A stretch of DNA of 64,000 nt from RHKX01 sp046330285 (GCA_046330285.1 JAXLSX010000013.1:1-64000); one strand, 5' to 3'. Numbered from the stretch's first letter, positions 42,076-51,517 are shown. The notes: generated by a model from the letters alone, not told the origin. Numbers and translations: made by a program.

Positions 42076-42669
42076 ATGGAGGAGTCGCCCGCCGAACCGC
42101 CCGCGAGCGAACCGGGCCGCTGGCTCGAGGACGCCGAACGGGTCGACCTCGCGCTCTACGCCGCGATCGCCCGGACGCCGACGCCGACGCTCGACCGAGC
42201 GATGTCCCGGCTCTCCCGTGCCGCCGACTACTCGAAGCTCTCGATCGCCTCGGCCGCCGTACTCGCCGCGACCGGGGGCCGGACGGGGCGCCGTGCGGCC
42301 GTGATGGGTCTCGCGTCGGTCGGCACCGCGGCGGCGTTCTTCAACCTCGTCGTCAAGCCGCTCAGCAACCGTTCGCGGCCGGATCGGATCGCCGAGCAGG
42401 TGCCGATCGCACGGCACGTGCGGATGCCGAGCTCGACGTCCTTCCCGTCGGGTCATTCCGCGACCGCGTTCGCCTTCGCCGCCGGCGTCGGCAGGGTCAT
42501 GCCGCCCGCCGCCGTTCCGCTGCACGCGCTCGCGGCGGCGATCGCCTACTCGCGCGTCCACACCGGGGTCCACTATCCGGGCGACGTCGTCGCGGGAGCG
42601 GTCTCGGGGACGGTCGTTGCCCAGCTCACCACGCACGCTCTCGATCGTAAGGCCGCACGCCGCGCCTGA
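42076..42669 (+). CDS. PAP2 superfamily lipid phosphatase
   Basis: A 197-residue membrane phosphatase of the type 2 phosphatidic acid phosphatase family. The three active-site motifs are seen: KPLSNRSRP, PSGHS and SRVHTGVHYPGDV. It dephosphorylates lipid phosphates such as phosphatidic acid or prenyl diphosphates. The N-terminal 30 residues are polar. The frame opens at 41677, but the ATG at 42076 is just past the divergent kinase start. The pair with the DAGK-like kinase suggests control of the same lipid pool. Confidence 0.87.
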   Translation: MEESPAEPPASEPGRWLEDAERVDLALYAAIARTPTPTLDRAMSRLSRAADYSKLSIASAAVLAATGGRTGRRAAVMGLASVGTAAAFFNLVVKPLSNRSRPDRIAEQVPIARHVRMPSSTSFPSGHSATAFAFAAGVGRVMPPAAVPLHALAAAIAYSRVHTGVHYPGDVVAGAVSGTVVAQLTTHALDRKAARRA

Positions 42670-42681
42670 GCCGCGCGGTCG

Positions 42682-44160
42682 CTAGGCGGCGCCCCCGCCC
42701 GGGCCGTAGGGGTACCACCAGTCCTTCGGCTCGATCTCGGTCTCCATGTGGACGTGCTTCGTCTCCTGGAAGGCCTCCAGCCCCTCGCGCCCGAGTTCCC
42801 GGCCGATCCCCGACTGCTTGAAGCCGCCGAAGGGACCCGCGTCGTTGTCGGTCAGCGGGTCGTTGATCCAGACGGTGCCGGCACGGAGCTCGCGCATGCA
42901 GTGGATCGCGCTCTTGAGGTCGCGCGTGTAGACGTTGGCGCCGAGGCCGAAGCGGGTGCCGTTGGCGAGCGCGATCGCCTCGTCGAGGTCCGCGACCGGG
43001 ACGATCGGCGCGACCGGCCCGAACGTCTCCTCGCGCAACAGGTCGGTCTCAGCCGGCGCACCCGTGACGACGGTGGGGGCGAAGAAGTGGCCCCGCCCCT
43101 GACCGCCGTCCCCGCCGCCGGCGAGGACCTCGGCGCCTGCCGCGACCGCGGCCTCGACCTGGTCGACGACCTTCTGCCGCTGCGGGGCGGAGACCATCGG
43201 CCCGACGTCGGTCGCCTCGTCGAAGGGATCGCCGAGGACGAGGCTCTCGGTGTGGGAGACGAAAGCCGACACGTAGTCGTCGTAGACGTCCTTCATCACG
43301 TAGAAGCGCTCGGCCGACGTGCAGACCTGCCCGGCGTTGAGGAAGGCGGCCCAGGCGCCGCCGCGCGCCGCGACCTCGATCTCGGAGGCGACGTCGGAGC
43401 AGACGATGAAGGGGTCCTTGCCGCCCATCTCGAGGTTGACGCGGGCGAGCCGGTCCGCGCACGCGAGTGCGACCTTGCGGCCCGTGGCGACCGAGCCGGT
43501 GAACGCGATGCAGTCGACGCGCTCGTCGGCGGAGAGTGCGGCACCGGCGTCGCCGGCGCCGGCGACGATGTTGACCGCTCCGGCGGGGAGGTGGGAGAAG
43601 CAGCCGGCGAGCTCGAGCGTCGAGAGCGGCGTGATCTCCGACGGCTTCGCGACCACCGAGCAGCCGGCCGCCAGCGCCGGGGCAACCTTCCAGGTCAGCA
43701 GCAGCAGCGGGTAGTTCCAGGGGACGATGCAGCCGACGACGCCGAGCGGGTCCTTGACCACCATTGCGAGCTGCGTTGACTCGATCGGCGGGATCACGCG
43801 GCCGGCGCTGTCGCGCCCGACCTCGGCGTAGTAGTCGAAGCACGCCGCGCACCACTCGATTTCGTCCCGGTTCTCGACGAGGGGCTTGCCGCCCTCGGAC
43901 GTCATCGTCCGGGCGAGCTCCTCGCCGTTCTCACGCAGTCGCCGTGCGACCTCGTGGAGCATCTCGCCGCGCTCGAGGGCGGGCGTTCGCGACCACGTCT
44001 CGAAGGCCTCGCGCGCCGCGGCGACCGCGGCGTCGAGTTGCTCGGGGGAGGCCGAGCCGACGGTGGCGACCGTCTCGGTCGTGAACGGGTTCTCGACCGC
44101 GATCGGCTCACCGGAACCGGCGACGGACTCGCCGCCGATCAGGAGCGTGTGGTCGCTCAC
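42682..44160 (-). CDS. NAD(P)-dependent aldehyde dehydrogenase
   Basis: A 492-residue aldehyde dehydrogenase with the catalytic Cys280 in FLNAGQVCTSAER, Glu244 in LEMGGKDP and PWNYPLLLLTWK in the cofactor domain. Such sequences fall among betaine aldehyde and 4-aminobutyraldehyde dehydrogenases. It ends the pot operon; the GTG start overlaps the potC stop (GTGA). The neighbours make 4-aminobutyraldehyde, from putrescine transamination, the most likely substrate. It has the tail DWWYPYGPGG typical of some actinobacterial members. Confidence 0.87.
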   Translation of the reverse strand: MSDHTLLIGGESVAGSGEPIAVENPFTTETVATVGSASPEQLDAAVAAAREAFETWSRTPALERGEMLHEVARRLRENGEELARTMTSEGGKPLVENRDEIEWCAACFDYYAEVGRDSAGRVIPPIESTQLAMVVKDPLGVVGCIVPWNYPLLLLTWKVAPALAAGCSVVAKPSEITPLSTLELAGCFSHLPAGAVNIVAGAGDAGAALSADERVDCIAFTGSVATGRKVALACADRLARVNLEMGGKDPFIVCSDVASEIEVAARGGAWAAFLNAGQVCTSAERFYVMKDVYDDYVSAFVSHTESLVLGDPFDEATDVGPMVSAPQRQKVVDQVEAAVAAGAEVLAGGGDGGQGRGHFFAPTVVTGAPAETDLLREETFGPVAPIVPVADLDEAIALANGTRFGLGANVYTRDLKSAIHCMRELRAGTVWINDPLTDNDAGPFGGFKQSGIGRELGREGLEAFQETKHVHMETEIEPKDWWYPYGPGGGAA

Positions 44161-45035
44161 GCGGCGGAGCCGGCGGTGCTGACCGGGTCCCGGCGGGACA
44201 CGAGACCGCCGGTCCCGTCGTCCTGATCGGGCCTGACCTGCGCCATCTTCTCGGCCCGGCGCTGCTGGATGACGGTCGCGACCATCGCGATGACCGTCAG
44301 CGCGAACAGGATCGTCGCGAACACGTTGACCTGGACCGGGATCCCGCGCTGGGCCGCGCCGAAGATGTAGAGCGGGAACGTCACCGTCGTCCCCGAGTTG
44401 AAGTTCGAGATCACGAAGTCGTCGAGGGAGAGGGCGAACGCGAGACCACCGGCGGCGACGAGGCCCGGCGCGATCAGCGGCAGGGTGACGGTGCGGAACG
44501 TCGTCCGTGGGTCGGCGCCGAGATCACGCGCGGCCTCCTCCAATCTTCGGTCGAAGCCGATCAGCCTCGATCTGACGACGACCACCACGAAGCTGATCGT
44601 GAACATGATGTGGGCGATCAGCAGGGTCAGGAACCCGGTGCTGATCTGGAAGTAGACGAACATCGACAGGAGCGCGGCGCCGATGACGACCTCGGGACTG
44701 GTCATCGGGATCACAATCAGGAGGTTGGCTCCCCGGCGGCCCCGGAACTGGTAGCGGACGAGCGCCAGGGCGATCATCGTCCCGAGGATCGTCGAGACGA
44801 TCGTCGCCAGCGCCGCGAGCTCGAGACTCCGGAGCATCGCCGCGTTGAGGTCGGGAATGTCGAAGGCGTTGGCCCAGTAGTCGGTCGTGAAGCCCTGCCA
44901 GGTGAAGTTGAACTTGCCGGCCGGATCGTTGAACGAGAACGCGATGATCACCGCGATCGGCAGCAGCGTGTAGATCACGACGAGGATCGCGAAGATCATC
45001 ACGCCGCGCTCGCGCAGCCAGTTGATGGCCTTCAT
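44157..45035 (-). CDS. polyamine ABC transporter permease PotC
   Basis: A 292-residue inner-membrane permease with six helices. The EAA coupling loop is EEAARDLGADPRTTFRTVTLPLIAPG-like near residue 170, followed by the AFALSLDDFVISNF segment characteristic of PotC. It pairs with PotB upstream and contacts PotA. A basic, polar C-terminal tail of about 40 residues follows the last helix. Its stop overlaps the aldehyde dehydrogenase start, so uptake and oxidation are translated together. Confidence 0.9.
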   Translation of the reverse strand: MKAINWLRERGVMIFAILVVIYTLLPIAVIIAFSFNDPAGKFNFTWQGFTTDYWANAFDIPDLNAAMLRSLELAALATIVSTILGTMIALALVRYQFRGRRGANLLIVIPMTSPEVVIGAALLSMFVYFQISTGFLTLLIAHIMFTISFVVVVVRSRLIGFDRRLEEAARDLGADPRTTFRTVTLPLIAPGLVAAGGLAFALSLDDFVISNFNSGTTVTFPLYIFGAAQRGIPVQVNVFATILFALTVIAMVATVIQQRRAEKMAQVRPDQDDGTGGLVSRRDPVSTAGSAA

Positions 45036-45045
45036 CGGATCACCT

Positions 45046-45927
45046 TCATTTCGCGGTCACGACCTCGGCCTCGTCGCCCATCAGCGATTCCTCACCGGCG
45101 AACTTGATGTAGATCGCGACCGCGATGACGATCAGCGCCATCATGATGAACGAGAGCGCCGCCGCGATCGGATAGTCCTTGACGTTCAGGTACTGGCTCT
45201 GGATGACGTTGCCGATCATCGCCTGGTTCGGGCTGCCCAGGAACGAGGCGTTGATGTAGTCGCCGACCGCGGGGATGAAGGTCAGCAGGGTGCCGGCGAT
45301 CACGCCCGGCATCGAGATCGGCAGGGTCACCTTCCGGAAGGTGGTCCTGGCGTTGCCGTAGAGGTCCTTGCCGGCCTCGATGAGGCGCGTGTCCATCTGT
45401 TCGAGGCTGGCGTAGATCGGCAGCACCATGAACGGCAGGAAGTTGTAGGTGAGGCCCGCGATGACCGCGGTCGGCGTCTTCAGGATCGTGCCGTTGTCGC
45501 CGACGAGCCCGATCGTCTGGAAGAAGTTCACGACGCTGCCGTCGTTGGAGAGGATCGTCTGCCAGGCGTAGGTCCGGATCAGGTAGGTGGTGAAGAACGG
45601 AGCGATCACCGCGAGCAGCATCACCGTCTGCCAGCGTCCCGCCTTGAACGCGATCGCGTAGGAGAGCGGGTAGGCGATCACCAGGCAGAGCAGCGTCGCG
45701 ATCCCGGCGTAGATGAACGAGCGCACGAACTGCGTGTCGAAGTCGGTCAGCGCCGTCTTGAAGTTCTCGAAGTGCCAGGTCATCTCGAACGTCGTGTCGA
45801 GCGAGCCCTGGTAGAGCGAGACCGAGAGCATGAAGAGCATCGGCAGGACGAAGAAGATCGCCAGCCAGAGGAGACCCGGCCCCATCAGGAAGTAGGGGAT
45901 GCCCTTGGTCCGTGCCCACTCGCGCAT
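45046..45927 (-). CDS. polyamine ABC transporter permease PotB
   Basis: A 293-residue permease, partner of PotC. The first helix is MGPGLLWLAIFFVLPMLFML, and the EAA loop reads EAGKDLYGNARTTFRKVTLP near residue 190. VGDYINASFLG after it is typical of PotB. It forms the membrane channel with PotC. Genes run potA-potD-potB-potC-dehydrogenase with gaps of 1 to 10 bases, so they are one transcript. The start ATG at 45927 lies three bases after the potD stop. Confidence 0.9.
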   Translation of the reverse strand: MREWARTKGIPYFLMGPGLLWLAIFFVLPMLFMLSVSLYQGSLDTTFEMTWHFENFKTALTDFDTQFVRSFIYAGIATLLCLVIAYPLSYAIAFKAGRWQTVMLLAVIAPFFTTYLIRTYAWQTILSNDGSVVNFFQTIGLVGDNGTILKTPTAVIAGLTYNFLPFMVLPIYASLEQMDTRLIEAGKDLYGNARTTFRKVTLPISMPGVIAGTLLTFIPAVGDYINASFLGSPNQAMIGNVIQSQYLNVKDYPIAAALSFIMMALIVIAVAIYIKFAGEESLMGDEAEVVTAK

Positions 45928-45930
45928 CGA

Positions 45931-47067
45931 TCAGCCTCCCGTGATCAGGCTCTGGAACGCCTTCTCGATCTCGGCGGTGTCGAGCTTCGGCGGGTCGGGC
46001 TGGGTCGAGCAGTTCTTCGTGTACTGCTCGGTCGGGAAGATCAGCGGGCTCTTCGCGGCTTCCGGATTGATCTTCTTCAAGTAGGCCTTGGTCCCGGCGA
46101 CGGGGGTCGTGTAGTAGTTGTAGTTTGCGATCTGCGCCTGGTTCTTCGGCTGGTAGACGTAATCCATCCACTCGTAGGCGGCCGCCGGGTTCGGGGCGCC
46201 GACCGGGATCACCATGTTGTCGGCCCAGATGATGCAGCCCTGCTCGGGCATCACGAAGTTGATGTCGGGGTTGTCGGCCTGCAGCTGGATCGCGTCCCCG
46301 GACCAGCCGATCGCCGCGACGACGTCCCCGCGCGCCATGTCGTTGATGTAGGAGTTCCCGGTCACGCCGATGATCTGCCCGGAGTCGACGGCGGCCTTGA
46401 GCTTGTCGATCGCCGCGAGCCAGTCGTCGGCCGTGGCGTCCTCGGGGTCGATGCCGTCCGCCTTCATGATCAGCGGCACGGTGTCGCGCATCTCGCTCAG
46501 GACCGTGACCTTGCCGTGGTACTTGGGGTCGAAGAGGTCGTTGATGCTCTTGACGTCCGGTGCCAGGGCCTTGTTGACGACGAGGCCCGTCATGCCGCTC
46601 TGCCACGGCAGCGAGAACTCGCGGTTCGGATCGAAGGAGGGGGACTGCAGGCTCGGGATCAGATTCTCCATCGCCGGCGCGACCGACTTCTGGTCGAAGT
46701 TCTGGAGGTAGCCCAGGTTGTGCATCTTGTTCGCCATCCAGTCGGTGACGACGAAGATGCTGCGCCCCGCGGGGTCGCTGTTGGCGAGCGTGGGCTGCAG
46801 CTTCGAGAAGAACTCGTTGTTGTCGTTGACGTCCTCGATGTACTCGACCGAGATCCCGGTCTTCTGCTCGAACTCGTCGACCGTGTCCTTGTCGATGTAG
46901 GCGGGCCAGTTCGAGATCGTCAGCTCGCCGTCTCCGGGGCCGGGCGCCGCCGTCGCGGTCTGGGTCGGGCCGTCGAGGCCGCCGGCCCCGAGGTCGCTGC
47001 ACGCCGAGAGCCCGACCGCCGCCGCCAGTGCGACGAGGGCGAGGGCGACGCGCAGCAGCGGCTTCAT
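45931..47067 (-). CDS. polyamine-binding lipoprotein PotD/PotF
   Basis: A 378-residue lipoprotein that captures spermidine or putrescine for the Pot transporter. The signal sequence ends in a lipobox (VGLSAC, Cys23) with a Gly/Thr-rich linker. The fold has NWPAYIDKDTVDEFEQKTG, TDWMANKMH and GWSGDAIQL, all seen in PotD/PotF proteins. At 378 residues it is slightly longer than the E. coli proteins because of the lipoprotein linker. Located one base after potA. Which polyamine it prefers cannot be told from motifs alone. Confidence 0.9.
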   Translation of the reverse strand: MKPLLRVALALVALAAAVGLSACSDLGAGGLDGPTQTATAAPGPGDGELTISNWPAYIDKDTVDEFEQKTGISVEYIEDVNDNNEFFSKLQPTLANSDPAGRSIFVVTDWMANKMHNLGYLQNFDQKSVAPAMENLIPSLQSPSFDPNREFSLPWQSGMTGLVVNKALAPDVKSINDLFDPKYHGKVTVLSEMRDTVPLIMKADGIDPEDATADDWLAAIDKLKAAVDSGQIIGVTGNSYINDMARGDVVAAIGWSGDAIQLQADNPDINFVMPEQGCIIWADNMVIPVGAPNPAAAYEWMDYVYQPKNQAQIANYNYYTTPVAGTKAYLKKINPEAAKSPLIFPTEQYTKNCSTQPDPPKLDTAEIEKAFQSLITGG

Positions 47068-47068
47068 C

Positions 47069-48220
47069 TCAGCCGGCCGCCTGGCTCGCCGGGAGCGTCA
47101 CGGCCTCGTGGTCGGCCGTGGCGCGCTCGGCACCGGACTCGCGGACGAGGTGGATGTGCTCCGGCGTCCACGAGAGCTTGACGTCGGCGCCGCCGCCCGG
47201 CAGGGACTGGCGCTCGGCCTCGTCGGTGTTCGGGCAGAGCACGGTCATCCGCGAACCGCCGCGGAGCTCGACGACGAGCTGCGTCGCCGTTCCGAGGTAG
47301 ACGGAGCTGGCGACGACGCCCTCGACCGACTGCTCGTTCGCGCGCTCGGTCGCCTGCTGGCCCTTCGGCGTCACGTAGAGCTTCTCGGGTCGCACGACCG
47401 CGTGACACTGCTCACCCTGGCCGATGCCGTTGGCCGGCGCGGTGACGGTGACGCCGGCGTCGAGATCGACGACTGCGTTGTCGCCCTCGAGGCGGCTGAC
47501 GATTCCGGGCATCAGGTTGGAGACGCCGATGAACCCGGCGACGAACGTCGTCGACGGGCGCTCGTAGACCTCCTCCGGCACCGCGACCTGCTCGACGATG
47601 CCGCGGTTCATCACCGCGATCCGGTCGGACATCGTCAGCGCTTCTTCCTGGTCGTGGGTGACGTAGACGAACGTGATCCCGATCTCCTGCTGGATCCGCT
47701 TGAGCTCGACCTGCAGACCCTTGCGGAGCTTCAGGTCGAGGGCGCCGAGCGGCTCGTCGAGCAGCAGCACCTTCGGCAGGTTGACGACCGCGCGGGCGAG
47801 CGCGACGCGCTGCTGCTGGCCGCCCGAGAGCTGGCTCGGGCGACGGTTCGCCTCGCCCCAGAGCCCGACGCGCTCGAGCTCCGCCTGGACGCGCTCGTCG
47901 ACCTCGGCCTTGTCGACACCCTTGCGCTTGAGGCCGTAGGCGACGTTGTCCTTGACGCTGAGGTGGGGGAAGAGCGCATAGCTCTGGAACACCGTGTTCG
48001 TCGGACGCTTGTGGGCGGGTTGGCCGGCGACGTCGGTGCCGTCGATCAGCACCTGGCCCGCGTCGGGCTGCTCAAAGCCGGCGATCATCCGCAGCGTCGT
48101 GGTCTTGCCGCAGCCGCTGGGGCCGAGCAGGGTGAAGAACTCGCCCTCGTCGATCGTCAGATCGAGAGCATCGACCGCGGTGAACTCGCCGAACCGCTTC
48201 GTAACGCCCTTCAGCGTCAC
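47069..48220 (-). CDS. polyamine ABC transporter ATPase PotA
   Basis: A 383-residue ATPase with a C-terminal TOBE domain. Walker A is GPSGCGKTTTLR, signature LSGGQQQRVALARA, Walker B VLLLDEPLGALDLKLR; VYVTHDQEEALTMSD is the H-loop. It powers PotBCD. The GTG at 48220 has no ribosome-binding site, while a strong AGGAGGAG lies at 48265-48272 with an in-frame ACG two bases after it and no ATG, GTG or TTG in between. Translation may therefore start 14 codons upstream at that ACG. First gene of the pot operon. Confidence 0.9.
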   Translation of the reverse strand: MTLKGVTKRFGEFTAVDALDLTIDEGEFFTLLGPSGCGKTTTLRMIAGFEQPDAGQVLIDGTDVAGQPAHKRPTNTVFQSYALFPHLSVKDNVAYGLKRKGVDKAEVDERVQAELERVGLWGEANRRPSQLSGGQQQRVALARAVVNLPKVLLLDEPLGALDLKLRKGLQVELKRIQQEIGITFVYVTHDQEEALTMSDRIAVMNRGIVEQVAVPEEVYERPSTTFVAGFIGVSNLMPGIVSRLEGDNAVVDLDAGVTVTAPANGIGQGEQCHAVVRPEKLYVTPKGQQATERANEQSVEGVVASSVYLGTATQLVVELRGGSRMTVLCPNTDEAERQSLPGGGADVKLSWTPEHIHLVRESGAERATADHEAVTLPASQAAG

Positions 48221-48496
48221 CCCAGCTTGGCTGCCACCGTTGGATGTGGCTGCTGCTTCCGTAACTCCTCCTCACAGGTCCGGAAAATGTGCCCTGCCGG
48301 AAACCTAACCGAATTCGATCTCCGGACGGAAGGGACAAGCGGGAAATTCCGCGAATGTCCCAACGGCCGCGACCGTGGTTGTACGGAGCGTACAATCGGC
48401 TCTCGGGGCCTTGAACCAAATCTCGGTTGTGCCCTCCAAATCGACGTTCTACCTTTGTGCAAAGCGTCGAGTCGACCATGAAGGAGAGTTGGGATC
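48221..48496. promoter_or_regulatory. divergent promoter region of the polyamine cluster
   Basis: This 276-base gap separates potA from the aminotransferase gene and must hold both promoters. A perfect TTGTACG-GAG-CGTACAA inverted repeat is at 48379-48395. A second dyad runs from GGGACA at 48332 to TGTCCC at 48356-48361 with a near-palindromic GCGGGAAATTCCGC inside. Either may be an operator. Confidence 0.55.
48379..48395. promoter_or_regulatory. 17-base operator-like inverted repeat
   Basis: TTGTACG and CGTACAA are perfect inverted arms around GAG. AT-containing symmetry in the divergent promoter of a transport/catabolism cluster suggests a binding site for the PucR-family regulator coded at 49932 or another factor. 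Confidence 0.5.
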
Positions 48497-49900
48497 GTGG
48501 CTGTCAGCACCCCCCAGGACGTCCACCCGCAGACCGATGACGCAGGCTCGAACCTGCAGGAGATGGCGCGGAAGCATCTCTGGATGCACTTCTCGCGGAT
48601 GGGTGGCTACGACGATCAGCACGAGATCCCGATCATCTCCCGCGGCGAGGGCCCCTACGTCTACGACGACCACGGCAAGCGCTACCTCGACGCCCTCAGC
48701 GCCCTGTTCTGCTGCAACGCCGGTCACGGCCGGGTCGAGTACGGCGAGGCCGCCCTCGCCCAGATCAAGGAGCTCGACTTCTACACGAACTGGAGCTACG
48801 CCCACCCGCGCTCGATCGAGCTCGCCGAGCGGGTCGCCGAGCTGACCCCGGGCGACCTCAACCACGTCTTCTTCACCAACTCCGGTTCGGAGGCGGTCGA
48901 GGCCGCGATCAAGGTCGCGCGCAACTGGCACCGCGCCCACGGACGCGGCCAGCGGCACAAGATCATCTCCCGCGAGGTCGCCTACCACGGGACGACGATG
49001 GGCGCCCTGACCGCGACCGGCATCACGCCGCTGAAGGTGCCGTTCGAGCCGTCGATGCCCGGCGGTTCGCACGTGCCGAACACCAACCACCTGCGGTGGC
49101 CGGCCGAGCGCGACAACCTCTGGGCGGCCGAGCGGCTCCGCGACCGGATCGAGTTCGAGGGGCCCGACACCGTCGCCGCGGTGATCCTCGAGCCGCTCCA
49201 GAACGCGGGCGGGTGCATCCCGCCTCAGGACGGCTACTTCCAGCGGGTCCGGGAGATCTGCGACGAGTTCGGAGTCCTGCTCATCTCCGACGAGGTGATC
49301 TGCTCGTGGGGCCGGCTCGGCCACTACTTCGGCGCCCAGCGCTACGAGTTCCAGCCCGACATCATCACGACTGCCAAGGCCCTGACCGGCGCCTACATCC
49401 CGATGGGCGCGATGATCGCCTCCGAGGAGGTCTACGAGCCGTTCTCGACCGGGACGGCGTCGTTCGCGCACGGCTCGACGTTCGGCGGCCACCCGGTGGC
49501 CGCGGCGGTCGCGCTCCGCAACCTCGACGTCTTCGCCGAGGAGGACCTCTGCGGTCACGTCCGCGAGCACGAGGGCCAGTTCCGTCAGATGCTCGAGGAC
49601 CTGCGCGACATCCCGATCGTCGGCGACGTCCGCGGCGCGGGCTTCTTCCACGCGATCGAGCTCGTCAAGGACCGCGACACCCTCGAGGGCTTCGACCACG
49701 ACGAGTCCGAGTGGCTGCTCCGCGGCTTCCTCTCCGGCGAGCTCTACCGCCGCGGCCTGATCTGCCGGGCCGACGACCGCGGCGACCCCGTGATCCAGCT
49801 CGCGCCGCCTCTCACCTGCGGCCCCGAGCAGTTCGAGGAGATCGGCACGGTCCTCCGCGACGTGCTCGAGGAAGCCTGGGACAAGGTCCAGGCCGAGTAG
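48497..49900 (+). CDS. class III aminotransferase (putative putrescine-pyruvate)
   Basis: A 467-residue PLP-dependent class III transaminase. The Schiff-base lysine is Lys294 in TTAKALTGAY, DEVICSWGRLG carries the PLP-binding Asp, and FFTNSGSEAVEAAIK is the phosphate-binding cup. This branch includes SpuC-like putrescine and beta-alanine transaminases using pyruvate. It faces the Pot uptake operon and lies upstream of the alanine dehydrogenase gene, so putrescine plus pyruvate giving 4-aminobutyraldehyde plus alanine is the best guess. AAGGAG at 48481 precedes the GTG start at 48497. Confidence 0.87.
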   Translation: MAVSTPQDVHPQTDDAGSNLQEMARKHLWMHFSRMGGYDDQHEIPIISRGEGPYVYDDHGKRYLDALSALFCCNAGHGRVEYGEAALAQIKELDFYTNWSYAHPRSIELAERVAELTPGDLNHVFFTNSGSEAVEAAIKVARNWHRAHGRGQRHKIISREVAYHGTTMGALTATGITPLKVPFEPSMPGGSHVPNTNHLRWPAERDNLWAAERLRDRIEFEGPDTVAAVILEPLQNAGGCIPPQDGYFQRVREICDEFGVLLISDEVICSWGRLGHYFGAQRYEFQPDIITTAKALTGAYIPMGAMIASEEVYEPFSTGTASFAHGSTFGGHPVAAAVALRNLDVFAEEDLCGHVREHEGQFRQMLEDLRDIPIVGDVRGAGFFHAIELVKDRDTLEGFDHDESEWLLRGFLSGELYRRGLICRADDRGDPVIQLAPPLTCGPEQFEEIGTVLRDVLEEAWDKVQAE

Positions 49901-49931
49901 CGGCGACGCCGGGCCGAGGGCCCACCGAACC

Positions 49932-51482
49932 ATGCTGACCGTCCGCAGCCTCCTCGACGAGTTCGACCTCGAGCTCGCCGTCGATGGTGCGCCGGACAAC
50001 CCGATCCGCTGGGTCCACATCAGCGAGCTCGACGACCCGACACCGTTCCTGTCGGGCGGCGAGCTGCTGCTGACGAACGGCATCAACCTGAAGACCGCGG
50101 CGCGCCAGCGCAAGTTCGTTCGTCTTCTCGCGGATGCCGGCGCGGCGGGGATCGGCCTCGCGGTCGGCCTCGATCACGCGACCCTGCCGGCGGCGATGGC
50201 CGAGGAGGCCGAGGCCAAGGGCCTGCCGCTGTTCGAGCTCCCGTTCGAGCTCCCGTTCATCGCGGTCACCCGCTGGGCATCCACCCGCCTGATCAACGAG
50301 GGCTACCAGGCGCTGGAGCGAAGCGTCGAGGTCCACGCGCTGCTCGAGGGGCTCGTCCTCGCCGAGCGGGGCCTTCCCGAGGTGATGCGGGCGATCGCCG
50401 ACTCGGTCTCCGGCGCCTCGATGCTGCTCGACGATCGCGGCGTCGAGCTCGCCCGCCATCCGCAGGAGCGGGGCTTTTCCCAGCAGGCGGCATCCGACAT
50501 CCGGGTCGAGGTCAACGAGCGCTCGGAGGCGGGCCGGCAGGCGATGTTCGTCGTCGAGCGCGGGTCGCTGGCCGGTCGTGCGATCGCCGTGCCGGTGCCG
50601 CTCGGCGGCAGCGGGGGCCGCGGGCACTGGCTCGTGCTCGCCCGCCGCACCGGACCCGTCGGCGACCTCGAGCGGCTGCTCGCCCGCCAGGCGGCGATGG
50701 TCGTCGCGCTCGAGATGATGCGCGAGCGCGCGGTTCGCGAGACCGAGCGCCGCCTCGCCGGCGACGTCCTCGCCGAGGCGCTCGGGGGCCAGCTCGGCGA
50801 CGAGGAGCTGCGCGGGCGCCTGCAGCCGTTCGGGATCGAGGGCCGGGTCGCCGTGCTGCTCTACGAGCTCGAGGAGTCGGCCGACGATCCCGTCGTCCTC
50901 GCCGAGGCCCTCGGCGTCCCTTCGCTCGTCGCGGTCAACGCCGCCGCCGGCCGTCCGTTGCTCTGCGCGATCGTCGATTCCGGCGACCGCGATCCCGTCG
51001 AGCTCGCCCGCGAGGGCCGCAATGCGCTCGCGAGTCCCGACCGCCGGGTCCGTGCCGCCGCGAGCCGGCCGACCCAGGTCGCCGCGCTCCGCCGCGCCTT
51101 CCACGAGGCGCGATGCGCGCTCGAGGCGACGGCGATGGCGAACGGGCACACGCCCGACGTCGCCTCCCATCGCGACCTCGGCGCGTTCACGCTGCTCCTC
51201 TCGCTCCAGGACGACGACGCGCTCCGGACCTACTCCGAGAACCTGCTCGGCCCGATCTCCGAAGGGGAGGGCGAATACGGGCCGGAGCTGCTGCGCTCGC
51301 TCGAGGCGTTCATCGAGCGCAACGGGCAGTGGGAGCGGGCGGCCCGCGATCTCTACTGCCACCGGCATACGCTCCGCTACCGGATCCGCAGGATCGAGGA
51401 GTTGACCGGACGCGATCTCAGTCAGGCACAGGACAGGATCGAGCTCTGGCTCGCGCTGCGAGCACGCGAGCTCGTCAGGTAG
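49932..51482 (+). CDS. PucR family transcriptional regulator
   Basis: A 516-residue regulator in three parts: an N-terminal PucR domain (about residues 1-120, with HISELDDPTPFLSGGELLLTNG cut short here as ELLLTNG), a middle GGDEF-like CdaR domain without catalytic motifs, and a C-terminal PucR-type helix-turn-helix (about 455-510, with LYCHRHTLRYRIRRIEELTG). It is a one-component sensor that usually activates amine or purine catabolism in response to the substrate. Its place between the aminotransferase and ald genes points to polyamine control, perhaps through the inverted repeat at 48379-48395. Confidence 0.85.
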   Translation: MLTVRSLLDEFDLELAVDGAPDNPIRWVHISELDDPTPFLSGGELLLTNGINLKTAARQRKFVRLLADAGAAGIGLAVGLDHATLPAAMAEEAEAKGLPLFELPFELPFIAVTRWASTRLINEGYQALERSVEVHALLEGLVLAERGLPEVMRAIADSVSGASMLLDDRGVELARHPQERGFSQQAASDIRVEVNERSEAGRQAMFVVERGSLAGRAIAVPVPLGGSGGRGHWLVLARRTGPVGDLERLLARQAAMVVALEMMRERAVRETERRLAGDVLAEALGGQLGDEELRGRLQPFGIEGRVAVLLYELEESADDPVVLAEALGVPSLVAVNAAAGRPLLCAIVDSGDRDPVELAREGRNALASPDRRVRAAASRPTQVAALRRAFHEARCALEATAMANGHTPDVASHRDLGAFTLLLSLQDDDALRTYSENLLGPISEGEGEYGPELLRSLEAFIERNGQWERAARDLYCHRHTLRYRIRRIEELTGRDLSQAQDRIELWLALRARELVR

Positions 51483-51517
51483 ACCCCCCGAACCGACAAC
51501 CAGGAAAGAGGAGAGAG

